From: Corella eumyota
Taxonomy: Eukaryota > Chordata > Ascidiacea > Phlebobranchia > Corellidae
Reading direction: 5' to 3'
Assembly (NCBI GenBank): GCA_963082875.1
Contig: OY720098.1
Location: 124,001-188,000 of the forward strand
DNA length: 64,000 nucleotides
Below, piece after piece: positions 44,226 through 55,739 of the stretch (its first letter is position 1; each line of letters opens with the position of its first letter). The translations under genes and the position numbers were made by a program. The notes under the pieces are model-generated. The model saw only the letters and a list, made by a program, of their open reading frames with translations, did no database searches and was not told the DNA's origin.

Positions 44226-47200
44226 TTAAATGTTTATCCTCGATGTGGGAAGGTGAAACGCGCGACCTAAACATGGAGTAACATCAATTACGACCTTAGA
44301 TGGAGTCTTCACAGTAACCCTTGGGGTTGTAACCTCTGACCCCTCATCATCAGAGGACGAGTCAAGGTGAAGGTCGTTTAGGATGCCTTTGACAGCGGAC
44401 GATAAGTTTGCTAAAAAAATTTTTAGAATTTTAAAAACTTTTAATAAATATAATTTAAAAAGTATTTACCATTTTCCAGTTTATCCTCAACAGTGTTGTC
44501 ATTTTCGTTTTTCGATTTTTCAGTTTCAGAGTTGTCATTTATTTCTGATGAAAAATTAAAAAAAATTTTACAATAAAAGTTATTTTTAATAAAAACAAAT
44601 TTAGAAAAATTTAATCTCAATATTTAAAAACCATTTGGAAATGTGTCTTTATCATCTTTTGCAGAAGTTTGTGGTAATTCCTTCTCTGCTTCTGCAGTAT
44701 TTTGTGGTAAATCTTTCCCTAATTTTGCAGGAGTTTGTGGTAATTTAGAAGGAGGGCTGTGAACTTTCCGTGGTGACCTTGACCTTGCTTGTTTTGAGGG
44801 GGGTCCATTCGCTTTTAACGCAGGGTGGTCCCTCCAAGAGAAGGGGGTGATAATCGATTTTTTGTGCTCAGGGTTGTCAGATTGAATTTTAACTAAAATA
44901 ATTAAAAACTTTTTATATTAGAGAGTTTCGCAATTTTGTAAGTGATATAGCACGTTAGTATGGTTGACACTGAATCACAAAATGGTTTTAAAACTTTTAA
45001 AAAATGTCTGTGGTACTTACAATTTAATTTTCAAAAATACTGAAAAATCATTTACATTAAAACCAAGGTTACCATATTTTTCGTGTGACGTAGAAAGTAC
45101 TAACTAGCATAGTGAATGTATACAAGCTAGTACTTTCTACGTCATCACAAACAGGGCTTCCCTTTTTTTATTTAAATTAAAGTTGTATAACTTGAAGATT
45201 AGGTAAAATTATTTAAAGTTAAAATAATTTTTGTGTTCAGTGACACTAACTATAAAAATAGCGCCAATATCTTGAAGATTTTAAACTCACCAATTTTTCT
45301 CACTGGCTTGGGCTTGGAATTACTTTTTTGTCCTCTTTTTTTGTTCGAAATAACCTTTCCACCACTAGAGTGAGCCCCTTTTTGTTCATGTTTAAACAAC
45401 TTTGTGGCAACTAAAAAAATTTAATTTACAAAAAAATCACGGAACTAAAGTGAAAAAGCTTTAAAGTAATTGAGTAGAACTTGATTTCCACCACCTTTTG
45501 CAAGTAATTGAAGAACAACAAAGTAAAATTATGACATCACAAACCTCTTTTAGTTTGCAGTTGTTTAAAGTTGGTTCCATCTTCCTTCCATACCTTTCCA
45601 TCCGGTGTTTTTAACCTGGTTTCTACTGCACTAAAACCCTGAAAAGAAACAATTTATTATTTATTCGAAAACTGTGGACTCGAACTTGAATTATTGCAAT
45701 ATTAAAGCTTCCAAAAATGGTAAAAATTTAACTTTTAAAAAATCAAATAACTGAACTTATAATTGAAATATCATTTATTTAAAAATCCTGGACTTTTAAA
45801 ACTAAAATCGTTATAATTTTTATTTTATGTGTTTAACAATTATTAAAAAAATAAGTCTCAAGTTTAATTCCCATTCCTTACAAAAAAGATAAAAATTAAA
45901 AAAATAAAAACTTTAAATTATTGTCCAACTAACTTTGTATTTCGGGGCAGCTGGTCCTGCTGCAATTTTTCTCACTAGAGGGCGATCTGGTTCAGCGATC
46001 ACTGATGATGTCACAATAGGAGTGTCCTCATCATAACGTCGATGTGCCGTGTAATCACTCATGCTTGAAGGTGACCTTGTAAAAATTTATTGAAATTATC
46101 TGACTTCAGCAAGCTTAAATTTTTATAAAAACTGAAAATTTTGTCTGAATTCGAAACACAATAAAAGTTGATTTAAAGTTGTTCATTGTTAAAATTTTAA
46201 CAAAAGCTTAAACCAACAACTTAACCTTTTTCTTGTACCAAAAGCTTTCAAATTTTCACCTGTTTTCTTTTTGTTTCTTGATTTTTTCTTTTAATTTTGC
46301 GAGTGCTTCTGAATTTCCTTCCAACTTTTTCTTCTGCTTTGTGACGTCATAACGCATGTGCGGTGGACTGCGACCAACCAATGATGAATAAGAATGGTTT
46401 ACAACAACATTTGCAACTCCAGCTGACCTTAGGTCACGACCTTGGGGCCTTAAAGGTTGGGGTTCAAAAGTTACATCCAAGTTTAAGTTTCGAGCCTCAG
46501 CTGGTTTGTCTTTTGGACTCAACCCAACTTCAGTGAAATTTTCGATGAATGGTTTCGGAAGGGAATCTCCCCACTGGGGCTCCCCCTTGTACGACACCCT
46601 CAGCGCATCATAATCGACTTTCTTATGATCTCGAGCAGAAAAACTTCCACCAAAATCGTTGTTGATCGTTGACATTGATCGATCGTCATAGTAACCTGAA
46701 GATAAAAAAGTTTAAGACAAGGAAACAAAAAATTTTTATTTTTAAAAGAATATATACCTAAATATTTTGTTGGATCGTGTTTCTCATGATAAGAAACGAT
46801 TGGTTCCCTAAACCCGACCCTCGGACTTCGAGTTTGACCTTCTGTTGACCTTTGGTGACCTCCAGTTAACCGTTGATGACCTCCACTTGACCCTTGATGA
46901 GTTCCAGTTGACCTTAATGATGAGGAAAGGACGCCCGTTCGAGGATTTCGGATCTGTTTAAAACATTTCAAAATTAAACATTTTTTAAACTTTATACTGG
47001 TATTAAAATAAAACATTTAAATACTAAAAACATTTAGGATCACTTCTACGTTAACTTTCTTCAAAAAGTTAAAAATTATAAAGTACAAGAAAGAATTAGC
47101 AAGAATAGAAAATCAATAAAAAAATCAGCGTTGACCGTAAAGTAGAAGAGAAAATTGGACATGAAGTACAAAAAAAAAATTGTAAGGGCCGTCATTTAAT

Positions 47201-47633
47201 AGTCCAGTTTAAATTTATTATTGAAAGACCATTTATTTTAAATGTTGAAATTGAGGCAAAACCAACAACTCACCATCAAAGTTTCCCCAAATGGAACGTC
47301 GTTCATCGGAACATTTGATTCTTCCAGCCTTCGATCAATTTTCTGAAGCTGCAATAAAATAAAAAAACAAATCATAACTTTCTTTACAGAATGATTAAAA
47401 GCCAAATGATTAAATAAATGTGAAATAACAAAAAGTGAAAGAGTTATTGTGATAACTAAGTGCAACTTTTTATTTTCATATTAACTTACTACTGCTTTTG
47501 CCCCATTCACTTTATCCCATACCGAGTTTAAACCATCAGCCAACTCACGATTTGCTCCAGTGACCTCATAATCAGTGATGCGAGAATGACCCAAGGTCGG
47601 GTCGATGACCTTGTGTCGTATTCCACTGGCCAT
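44226..47633 (-). CDS. truncated CEP350 paralogue (N-terminal fragment with SINE-derived tail)
   Basis: Exons 1-10 of CEP350 recur from ATG at 47633 (exon 1 47490-47633) with matching splice sites and frame. Exon 10 (right border 44410) runs through GSSSDDEGSEVTTPRVTVKT and PSKVV, then crosses the duplication junction into a SINE and continues about 20 residues (IDVTPCLGRAFHLPTSRINI) to TAA at 44226-44228. Summed exon lengths give 576 codons including stop, so the frame is whole. The product would keep the REPIVSYHE and coiled-coil-start regions but lose the rest of CEP350. It has a duplicated promoter region, though that region now carries two large insertions. Could be expressed, or an unexpressed fragment; or an artefact of haplotype assembly. 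Confidence 0.7.
44231..44292 (-). mobile_element. SINE 3' tail cut by the duplication junction
   Basis: TTTATCCTCGATGTGGGAAG and CGCGACCTAAACATGGAGTA are the SINE tail; after ACATCAATTAC the sequence switches to CEP350 exon 10 at 44293. Confidence 0.9.
45086..45144. repeat. hairpin with a 17-bp stem, copy B
   Basis: Same arms as at 34361-34419 (TGACGTAGAAAGTACTA and its reverse complement), unchanged. Confidence 0.8.
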
Positions 47634-48944
47634 GTTGTCAGCAAATTATTTCTTAACTAAAATTTTTAACAAGAATTTAAATCGCGATTCAGATTGCCTT
47701 TATTTAGTTCGATAACCCCAGTTTGGAAAGAAGGACAGTTTTCAACGAGATCTCGCGCGTGCAAGCATAAAAAATGATGTGACCGCATGTGCTAATACTT
47801 TTCGTTCACATTTTTAGTGATTTACTTTAATTTGGCTTAAATATGCCACCACAAAGCGCCAGTATTGCACGTGTACATTTTTTTTCTAAACCAGGCGCGC
47901 AAAACGTTATTTTCAGGTGTAAACTTTTTTACTGAAAAAAATCTCGTGCTTGCACGCTGTCCTACTTTCCAGACTGGCCATAACCAAGATTTTAACAAAC
48001 TAAGTGATGTTAAATTAGCTGAAGCATCAAAATCATAAACAACCCATTTAATAAAACCAATTTGGTTGCTTGTTAACCTAGTTAACCCAAACTGCTTCAT
48101 GCTGCTGTGCTTTTGTCTGTATGTGCTATGGCGCTGTTTTGTAGTAAGAATTGAAGTCTCAGTCTGTCAGTGAGTAGACAACAAACTGACGGTCTAACTG
48201 TCATTAATAATCAACAATATCCCAAACTGACAGAAGCAACTTGAAATTAAGTCGGGGTAACAATTGTTACCTTATGTTTAGGCCGTGTGGTCAACCTTCC
48301 CACATCGAGGATAAATATATAAAGTTCAAAAGTTACTTTAAAATATTTGTCAAGATACTGAGATAACTAAATTGAATCAGAAAAGTCGCTCAACTAACCC
48401 CACGCGTTGTTTATCTTAAACTTAATTAAATGCTTACCTGTAAACTTAATTGCAATTCTATTTAAACCAACATTAGTAGATCCTGTTTAACAAATTAATT
48501 TGCAAATTTGAAAACAAAATTTTTAAATTTTTTAACGAAAATCGTTTTCAGTTAACCTTTAACCCTGTCCGCTTCAGTAAGCACAAATACAATTTAATAT
48601 TTTTAACAACAACAACGTTTATCCTCAATTTTATAATATACTAAAATAGTTCAAAATATAAACAAATTATTTTAATTAAAAATTCTGTAATTTGTTTTTT
48701 TAATTTAAATAAAATATGTAACTTATTTTTTTAATAAAATTTTAATCAAACAAAAAAATTATTAAAAAAAAATACTAAAATTTTATTTATAAACAAAAAT
48801 TAAAAAACCGGCAGCGTGGTGTAATGGTAAGAACACTTGCTACACCGCACATGAGGTCGTGGGTTTAATCCTTACTGCTTCCATGCTGTAGCGTCCCTCA
48901 GTAAGGCGCTATAAACGATACGAACTCCTGCTGAGTCAGCACTT
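47634..48944. other. 5' flank of truncated CEP350, duplicated from 36905-38222
   Basis: Contains a SINE 3' fragment (48217-48316), an AT-rich stretch, and the first half of the SINE that hosts the LTR element (48802-48944). No additional gene. Confidence 0.8.
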
Positions 48945-51900
48945 TGTAGCTTATTGTGCATAAGCTAACCTTTCATTCACATTAAAAACAATTAAATTTA
49001 ACTATTTCACATTTGGTGGGAATTATTTTTGTTATCGTTTCTTGATTTCATCAAAACCTTATATTAACTCCTATTTTGATATGTCTTTTAATCTTAAACT
49101 TGTTTTTAAAATCTGAGGTTTGCTTTTGACATGGGATTCGATTATTTGTTTTTCCTTTTGATTAGTTATCTTATGCCTTTCTACAAAGTAGTTGTATTTT
49201 GGATTTTGGAATTTTACGTTTTGGATTGACCGTTAATGAAATTTGAATTCGACTTTATAAGAAATTGCCGTATAATATAATTATACAGTGAATTCACCTG
49301 CGTGGTTAATTTAAGAATTCCTAACCAGCAGACAAGCAATTAGCTAGTTAAGAAAAACAATTAACTATCTTTAACTATTCAAAAACCTTCCGATTGGGTC
49401 GACCGAGACCGCTACAAATTGGTGACTGCCCTCTGTGATTAAAGTGTGAGAATTCTAACAATCAGGACTTGTAGCACCTGACTCACGCTGTGAACATCGC
49501 AAAAATGTTGGACGCAATACTGTTTGGATTTATTGTCTTATATCAGCAAGCCCGTGTTGACCATACCAACAAGAAGATCTTCGTCAACGAACAATAAGTA
49601 CCCTTTTTATTTTTGTATATTATGAGTATATATTTTTGGTGTTTTATGTAGTGTATAATTATATTGTATTTAACGATTATGTTACCCTCTTTATTTTCTA
49701 AACGTAATCAGTCTAATAAGAGAGTTGTATCTTTTCGTGATAATGTTGATTTTAATTTTCTGGTAATGATGTTGACTTAGGTTGTAATGGCACTAAAAAT
49801 GTTAGGTGGGGCAACGCGATATCGTAGGGTAATGTATTTTAACCGGTGACCAGGTTCTTAACCCAACCATGGCATCTACCTTTACCTTATCTAACTTACA
49901 CCCTACCCATGCTGTTAAATCTGTTTTTGCTAACTATTTATTTCGTTTACCCCATACCTCTGAGACTTTGAATTATTCTTTTCCCAGTTTTTTTTATGTT
50001 TCGAACTATGCCTGATGATCAAACTGGACAACCTCGAAGAAAATTTCTGTAGCCGCGGGAAACCCACCGCACAATCGTTTTTATTTGCCGAAGTTTTCGA
50101 AACGTTTATGATGATAAAGTTTATTTCTACTTAACCCAGTGAATTGTGGACATTCTCAAATAACACTTTAATTGTATTACTTATCACATGTTTTATATAT
50201 TTGATTATCGCTCACACAATTCTTTTCTTATTAACACGGGATCTGTGTATAGGATTTGGCCCGTAAATAAACTTGAACTTATCTACTGATTTTGCTAGAA
50301 ACCTGCTGTGTCACAAACCTACAAATGAGTGTGTGGAATTGTCAAACGTACCTGTAACTGATTCTTGTTTTATTCCACGTATGTCGAGAAAATAAGACCT
50401 TTTAAAAACTTGGGCAAACACTGTCAGGACTGTACACCCCATTGCGTTGATTTACCTTTGTCAAACATCTCGATATCAAATAACCCATCATGTTCTGATC
50501 ATTCTGGATGCATACAGATGATTCATGTTCCTAATGATGAAGAAAAACTTACCGAGAGGGACGTGAAAAATTTAAGCACCGGCAAAGTACCGAGAATGCA
50601 AAAGTTAAGGGAGGAGAAAATAACTATTAAACCGGCAAAGGCCGAAGTTACATTAATAAGCACCGGCAAAGTACCGAGAATGCGAAAGAAAAATAAAGAA
50701 GAAATAAATAATATACCGGCAGGGACCGAAGATGAATTACGAAGCACCGGCAAAGTACCGAGGATGCAAATAACAGAAGATCTTAATGAAGAAATTATGT
50801 CATTGGCGAATGACAATACATAAGAAATTTCTAGTTCTAGTCAGGTCAAGAGTCTTACCTTTCCTAAGGAAGAGAGCTCTAATGAAGAACCTTTCACAAA
50901 GAACACAAATCCTGATTTGTCCACAAATGCAATTTATAATAATTGCCCATCTGACGTGTCTTTTAATATTGTTACCGAAGCAAACTTACTTGTTTACCGC
51001 GACAACACTGCTCTGACTATGTCGACGACAGGCCGTCGTATCACCAAACTAATCTTTTCCGTTTTCTTATTATTGTTTCATTTTTTTACAGTTTTTGACT
51101 ATTTTTCACACCTATCCTAGGCCCTCTTTAACCTTTTCGAACCAAAATTAATGAAAAATTAAACCTAAATTTAAAACCTAAAACCTCTCTTGAAACCCAA
51201 AATCGCACACACCAGAGGCGTAAGCGGTCAGAAAGGGGGGCAAAACATGTTAGGGATCAGGTAATTCGCTCAAAATTATCTGAGAGTATGTAAAGAACAT
51301 TATATTTTTTGCCATTACCGCTTAAGCTTTACTTCGTATTATATTGTGTCGCTCGTATTTTTATGTGTTATTGCTATTGTAATGTTTTCTACTACCAAAA
51401 AATTAAATAAAATGTTAAAAATCAAATAAAAAATATGACACTGTATATTTTTTCTTCACTTTTAAAAAATAATTAGTAGATTGTATTTTTCTTTATGCTT
51501 ATATCGTGTGTATTTTTTTTTCATTTTTGTTACCCCGGGCTCTCCTTTAGCTGGGATGATGTAGCTTATTGTGCATAAGCTAACCTTTCATTCACATTAA
51601 AAACAATTAAATTTAACTAGAGAATTATTTTTGTTATCGTTTCTTGATTTCATCAAAACCTTATATTAACTCCTATTTTGATATGTCTTTTAATCTTAAA
51701 CTTGTTTTTAAAATCTGAGGTTTGCTTTTGACATGGGATTCGATTCTTTGTTTTTCCTTTTGATTAGTTATCTTATGCCTTTCTACAAAGTAGTTGTATT
51801 TTGGATTTTGGAATTTTACGTTTTGGATTGACCGTTAATGAAATTTGAATTCGACTTTATAAGAAATTGCCGTATAATATAATTATACAGTGAATTCACC

Positions 51901-52020
51901 TGCGTGGTTAATTTAAGAATTCCTAACCAGCAGACAAGCAATTAGCTAGTTAAAAAAAACAATTAACTGTCTTTAACTTAAAAATAAAACCTTCCGATTG
52001 GGTCGACCGAGACCGCTACA
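48945..52020 (+). mobile_element. non-autonomous LTR element, 3.1 kb, 4-bp target duplication
   Basis: Long terminal repeats at 48945-49416 and 51560-52020, both starting TGTAGCTTATTG and ending GACCGCTACA, flanked by ACTT target-site duplications at 48941-48944 and 52021-52024. A primer-binding-site-like TGGTGACTGCC follows the left LTR. The interior (about 2.1 kb) shows no recognisable gag, protease, reverse transcriptase or integrase, so the element looks non-autonomous and depended on a relative; a 4-bp duplication fits Ty3/gypsy-like integration. The two LTRs are nearly identical apart from one short divergent patch, implying a young insertion. It is a fossil in the sense that it lacks replication genes. 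Confidence 0.88.
50365..50823 (+). other. open frame with three STGKVPRM repeats inside the LTR element
   Basis: A 152-codon open stretch contains a Cys/His-rich start (GKHCQDCTPHC) and three copies of STGKVPRM about 29 residues apart separated by charged spacers. No family recognised. It belongs to the fossil LTR element rather than to the host. Confidence 0.6.
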
Positions 52021-53259
52021 ACTTAATCAGCAGCTTAAATATCGGGCAATTATAATCTATAATATCCCAAACTGACAAAGGCAACTCGAGACTGGGTCAG
52101 AGTAACTGATGTTACTCTATGTTTAAGTCGCGCATTCGACTTTCCCACATCGAAGATATATATAAAAAAAAATGATTAACGAACAATTTTAATAATAAAA
52201 AGTGTTTTGAATAAACGTTAATTCTTTACTAGAATTAAATATAATCCCACTTATTATTAAAGGCAATAGTTAAAGTGTTAAAATATTAAAAAGCGCAGAT
52301 GTTGATAATTTAACGACGGTTTATGACGGTTTAATGATTCTGAACAAGCTAGTGTGACGTCATGGAATAATCCATTGTCCGATTATTGAACAACAATGGA
52401 CAATTTTAAAAGCAGGTGTTGTGTAAAAGTGAAAGATTGTTTTGTAAATTAATTTTTTTTTTAATTTGTAAAAGTTATGTAAAAAAAAAGAATTTTTAAT
52501 TAACAAATTAAATAAGGATGAAGCTTATTAAAATATTTTAATTAATTAGTAAAAATTAAACAAAATTGTGCAAAAATTATAGCGGAAAAAGGAGAAAGAA
52601 TCACCAAAAGTTTGAATTTTAAAATTGTTGTAACAAAACGTGACGTCACAATAGCACGACAATGATGGGTTAGCACGTGACATGACAATAGTAAGGTGTG
52701 ACGGTAAGAGATTCGCTTGAATAGTTTGGGTGGTTACGCTAAAACGAATTCAAAAGCAGGTTGCTCAATAGGGGTTGCGGGTTCGTTTGGCACATGTACC
52801 AGAAAATGTGCCAAAAAAAATGTGCCAAAAAATGGCACAAAATATTGGCACAAAAAATGTGCCAAACAAAATGTGCCAAGAAATGGCACATAAAAATGAC
52901 ACAAAAAATGTGCCAAGCTAGAATGTGCCAATCTGAAAAAATTTCACAAATTATGTGTCATTCTGCGAAATATGCTCGTAAATGTGCCAATCGATAGTAA
53001 AGGATTAAAAGTAATATTAACGTTTTAGATTATCACTGGTGTTGTACAAACAGACAATCAATCCTGTGTAGGGTTAAAGCGATTAGCATCTCCATCAATT
53101 CTAATGCTAAGGCTTATGTCTGTCTGATAGTCAGTTAGTCATTAGTGCATTGCAGACATGTTGTATGTTGATTATATGGTATAGTATGATAGTGTCTTGT
53201 CTCTTTATAACAATTACATGAAAATAGGTAAAATAAAGATTTTGCCCGAATTGCCAAAA

Positions 53260-55720
53260 AAATGTGAGCTAATTCTTATGCATGTGCCAATTTGCAAAAT
53301 TGAACTGATTCAAAATCATGTGCCAATAAGTTGAGGATTGTTAAGGGTAATGATATGTTTTAAGATAATGGTATAAATTATGTGCCAATTTGCAAAATTA
53401 AGCTTATTTTTAAAAATGTGCCAATTCATAATTCTTAAATATGTGCCAATTTGCAAAATTAAGCTTATTTTTAAAAATGTGCCAATTCGTAATTCTTAAA
53501 TATGTGCCAATTTGCAAAATTAAGCTTATTTTTAAAAATGTGCCAATTCGTAATTCTTAAATATGTGCCAATTTGCAAAATTAAGCTTATTTTTAAAAAT
53601 GTGCCAATTCGTAATTCTTAAATATGTGCCAATTTGCAAAATTGAACTGATTCAAAATTATGTGCCAATAAGTTGAGGATTGTTAAGGGTAATGATATGT
53701 TTTAAGATAATGGTATAAATTATATGCCAATTTGCAAAATTAAGCTTATTTTTAAAAATGTGCCAATTCGTAATTCTTAAATATGTGCCAATTTGCAAAA
53801 TTGAACTGATTCAAAATTATGTACCAATAAGTTGAGGATTGTTAAGGGTAATGATATGTTTTAAGATAATGGTATTCATTATGTGCCAATTTGCAAAATT
53901 AAGCTTATTTTTAAAAATGTGCCAATTCGTAATTCTTAAATATGTGCCAATTTGCAAAATTGAACTGATTCAAAATTATGTGCCAATAAGTTGAGGATTG
54001 TTAAGGGTAATGATATGTTTTAAGATAATGGTATAAATTATGTGCCAATTTGCAAAATTAAGCTTATTTTTAAAAATGTGCCAATTCGTAATTCTTAAAT
54101 ATGTGCCAATTTGCAAAATTGAACTGATTCTTAATTATGTGCCAATAAGTTGAGGATTGTTAAGGGAAATGATATGTTTTAAGATAATGGTATAAATTAT
54201 ATGCCAATTTGCAAAATTAAGCTTATTTTTAAATATGTGCCAATTCATAATTCTTAATTATGTGCCAATTTGCAAAATTGAACTGATTCTTAATTATGTG
54301 CCAATAAGTTGAGGATTGTTAAGGGTAATGATATGTTTTAAGATAATGGTATAAATTATGTGCCAATTTGCAAAATTAAGCTTATTTTTAAAAATGTGCC
54401 AATTCGTAATTCTTAAATATGTGCCAATTTGCAAAATTGAACTGATTCTTAATTATGTGCCAATAAGTTGAGGATTGTTAAGGGTAATGATATGTTTTAA
54501 GATAATGGTATAAATTATGTGCCAATTTGCAAAATTAGGCTTATTTTTAAAAATGTGCCAATTCGTAATTCTTAAATATGTGCCAATTTGCAAAATTGAA
54601 CTGATTCTTAATTATGTGCCAATAAGTTGAGGATTGTTAAGGGTAATGATATGTTTTAAGATAATGGTATAAATTATGTGCCAATTTGCAAAATTAAGCT
54701 TATTTTTAAAAATGTGCCAATTCGTAATTCTTAAATATGTGCCAATTTGCAAAATTGAACTGATTCAAAATCATGTGCCAATAAGTTGAGGATTGTTAAG
54801 GGAAATGATATGTTTTAAGATAATGGTATAAATTATATGCCAATTTGCAAAATTAAGCTTATTTTTAAATATGTGCCAATTCGTAATTCTTAAATATGTG
54901 CCAATTTGCAAAATTGAACTGATTCTTAATTATGTGCCAATAAGTTGAGGATTGTTAAGGGTAATGATATGTTTTAAGATAATGGTATAAATTATGTGCC
55001 AATTTGCAAAATTAAGCTTATTTTTAAAAATGTGCCAATTCGTAATTCTTAAATATGTGCCAATTTGCAAAATTGAACTGATTCTTAATTATGTGCCAAT
55101 AAGTTGAGGATTGTTAAGGGTAATGATATGTTTTAAGATAATGGTATAAATTATGTGCCAATTTGCAAAATTAGGCTTATTTTTAAAAATGTGCCAATTC
55201 GTAATTCTTAAATATGTGCCAATTTGCAAAATTGAACTGATTCTTAATTATGTGCCAATAAGTTGAGGATTGTTAAGGGTAATGATATGTTTTAAGATAA
55301 TGGTATAAATTATGTGCCAATTTGCAAAATTAAGCTTATTTTTAAAAATGTGCCAATTCGTAATTCTTAAATATGTGCCAATTTGCAAAATTGAACTGAT
55401 TCAAAATCATGTGCCAATAAGTTGAGGATTGTTAAGGGAAATGATATGTTTTAAGATAATGGTATAAATTATATGCCAATTTGCAAAATTAAGCTTATTT
55501 TTAAATATGTGCCAATTCGTAATTCTTAAATATGTGCCAATTTGCAAAATTGAACTGATTCAAAATTATGTGCCAATAAGTTGAGGATTGTTAAGGGAAA
55601 TGATATGTTTTAAGATAATGGTATAAATTATAAGCCAATTTGCAAAATTGAGCTTATTTTTAAATATGTGCCAATTCATAAAATTGAGCTAATTCTTAAA
55701 TATGTGCCAATTTGCAAAAT
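53260..55720 (+). repeat. 159-bp TGTGCCAA satellite with 636-bp higher-order period
   Basis: About 14 units. Each has TGTGCCAATTTGCAAAATTA, AAATGTGCCAATTCGTAATT, AATTGAACTGATTC and AATAAGTTGAGGATTGTTAA. TTGAGG recurs at 53673, 53832, 53991, 54150, 54309, 54468, 54627. Variants GGGAAATG (about 54164, 54800, 55436) and ATTAGGC (about 54536, 55172) recur every 636 bp, which is four units. Confidence 0.93.
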
Positions 55721-55739
55721 TAAGCTATGTTTAAATAAT

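Larger units (their letters stand above)
33565..44292 (+). repeat. tandem segmental duplication, copy A
   Basis: Sequence from GACCTTAGATGGAGTCTTCA at 33565 is repeated from 44293 onward and stays aligned through CEP350 exons 1-10, the shared promoter region, the scramblase gene and the LRR gene. Differences are scattered substitutions and small indels, apart from two large insertions in copy B and a longer scramblase intron 5 there. The right edge of copy A is inside a SINE in the LRR gene. Confidence 0.95.
48802..52172 (+). mobile_element. SINE, copy B, split by the LTR element
   Basis: Head half 48802-48944 and tail half 52021-52172 match 38085-38368. The four bases ACTT are present on both sides of the insert. 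Confidence 0.92.

Noticed and set aside
50523-50816. Minus-strand frame with repeated ILGTLPVL
   Set aside because: Antisense shadow of the STGKVPRM repeats in the LTR element.
52734-52997. Open frames with MCQKKCAKK-like repeats
   Set aside because: They translate the TGTGCCAAAA repeats at the left end of the TIR element; no codon bias or homology.
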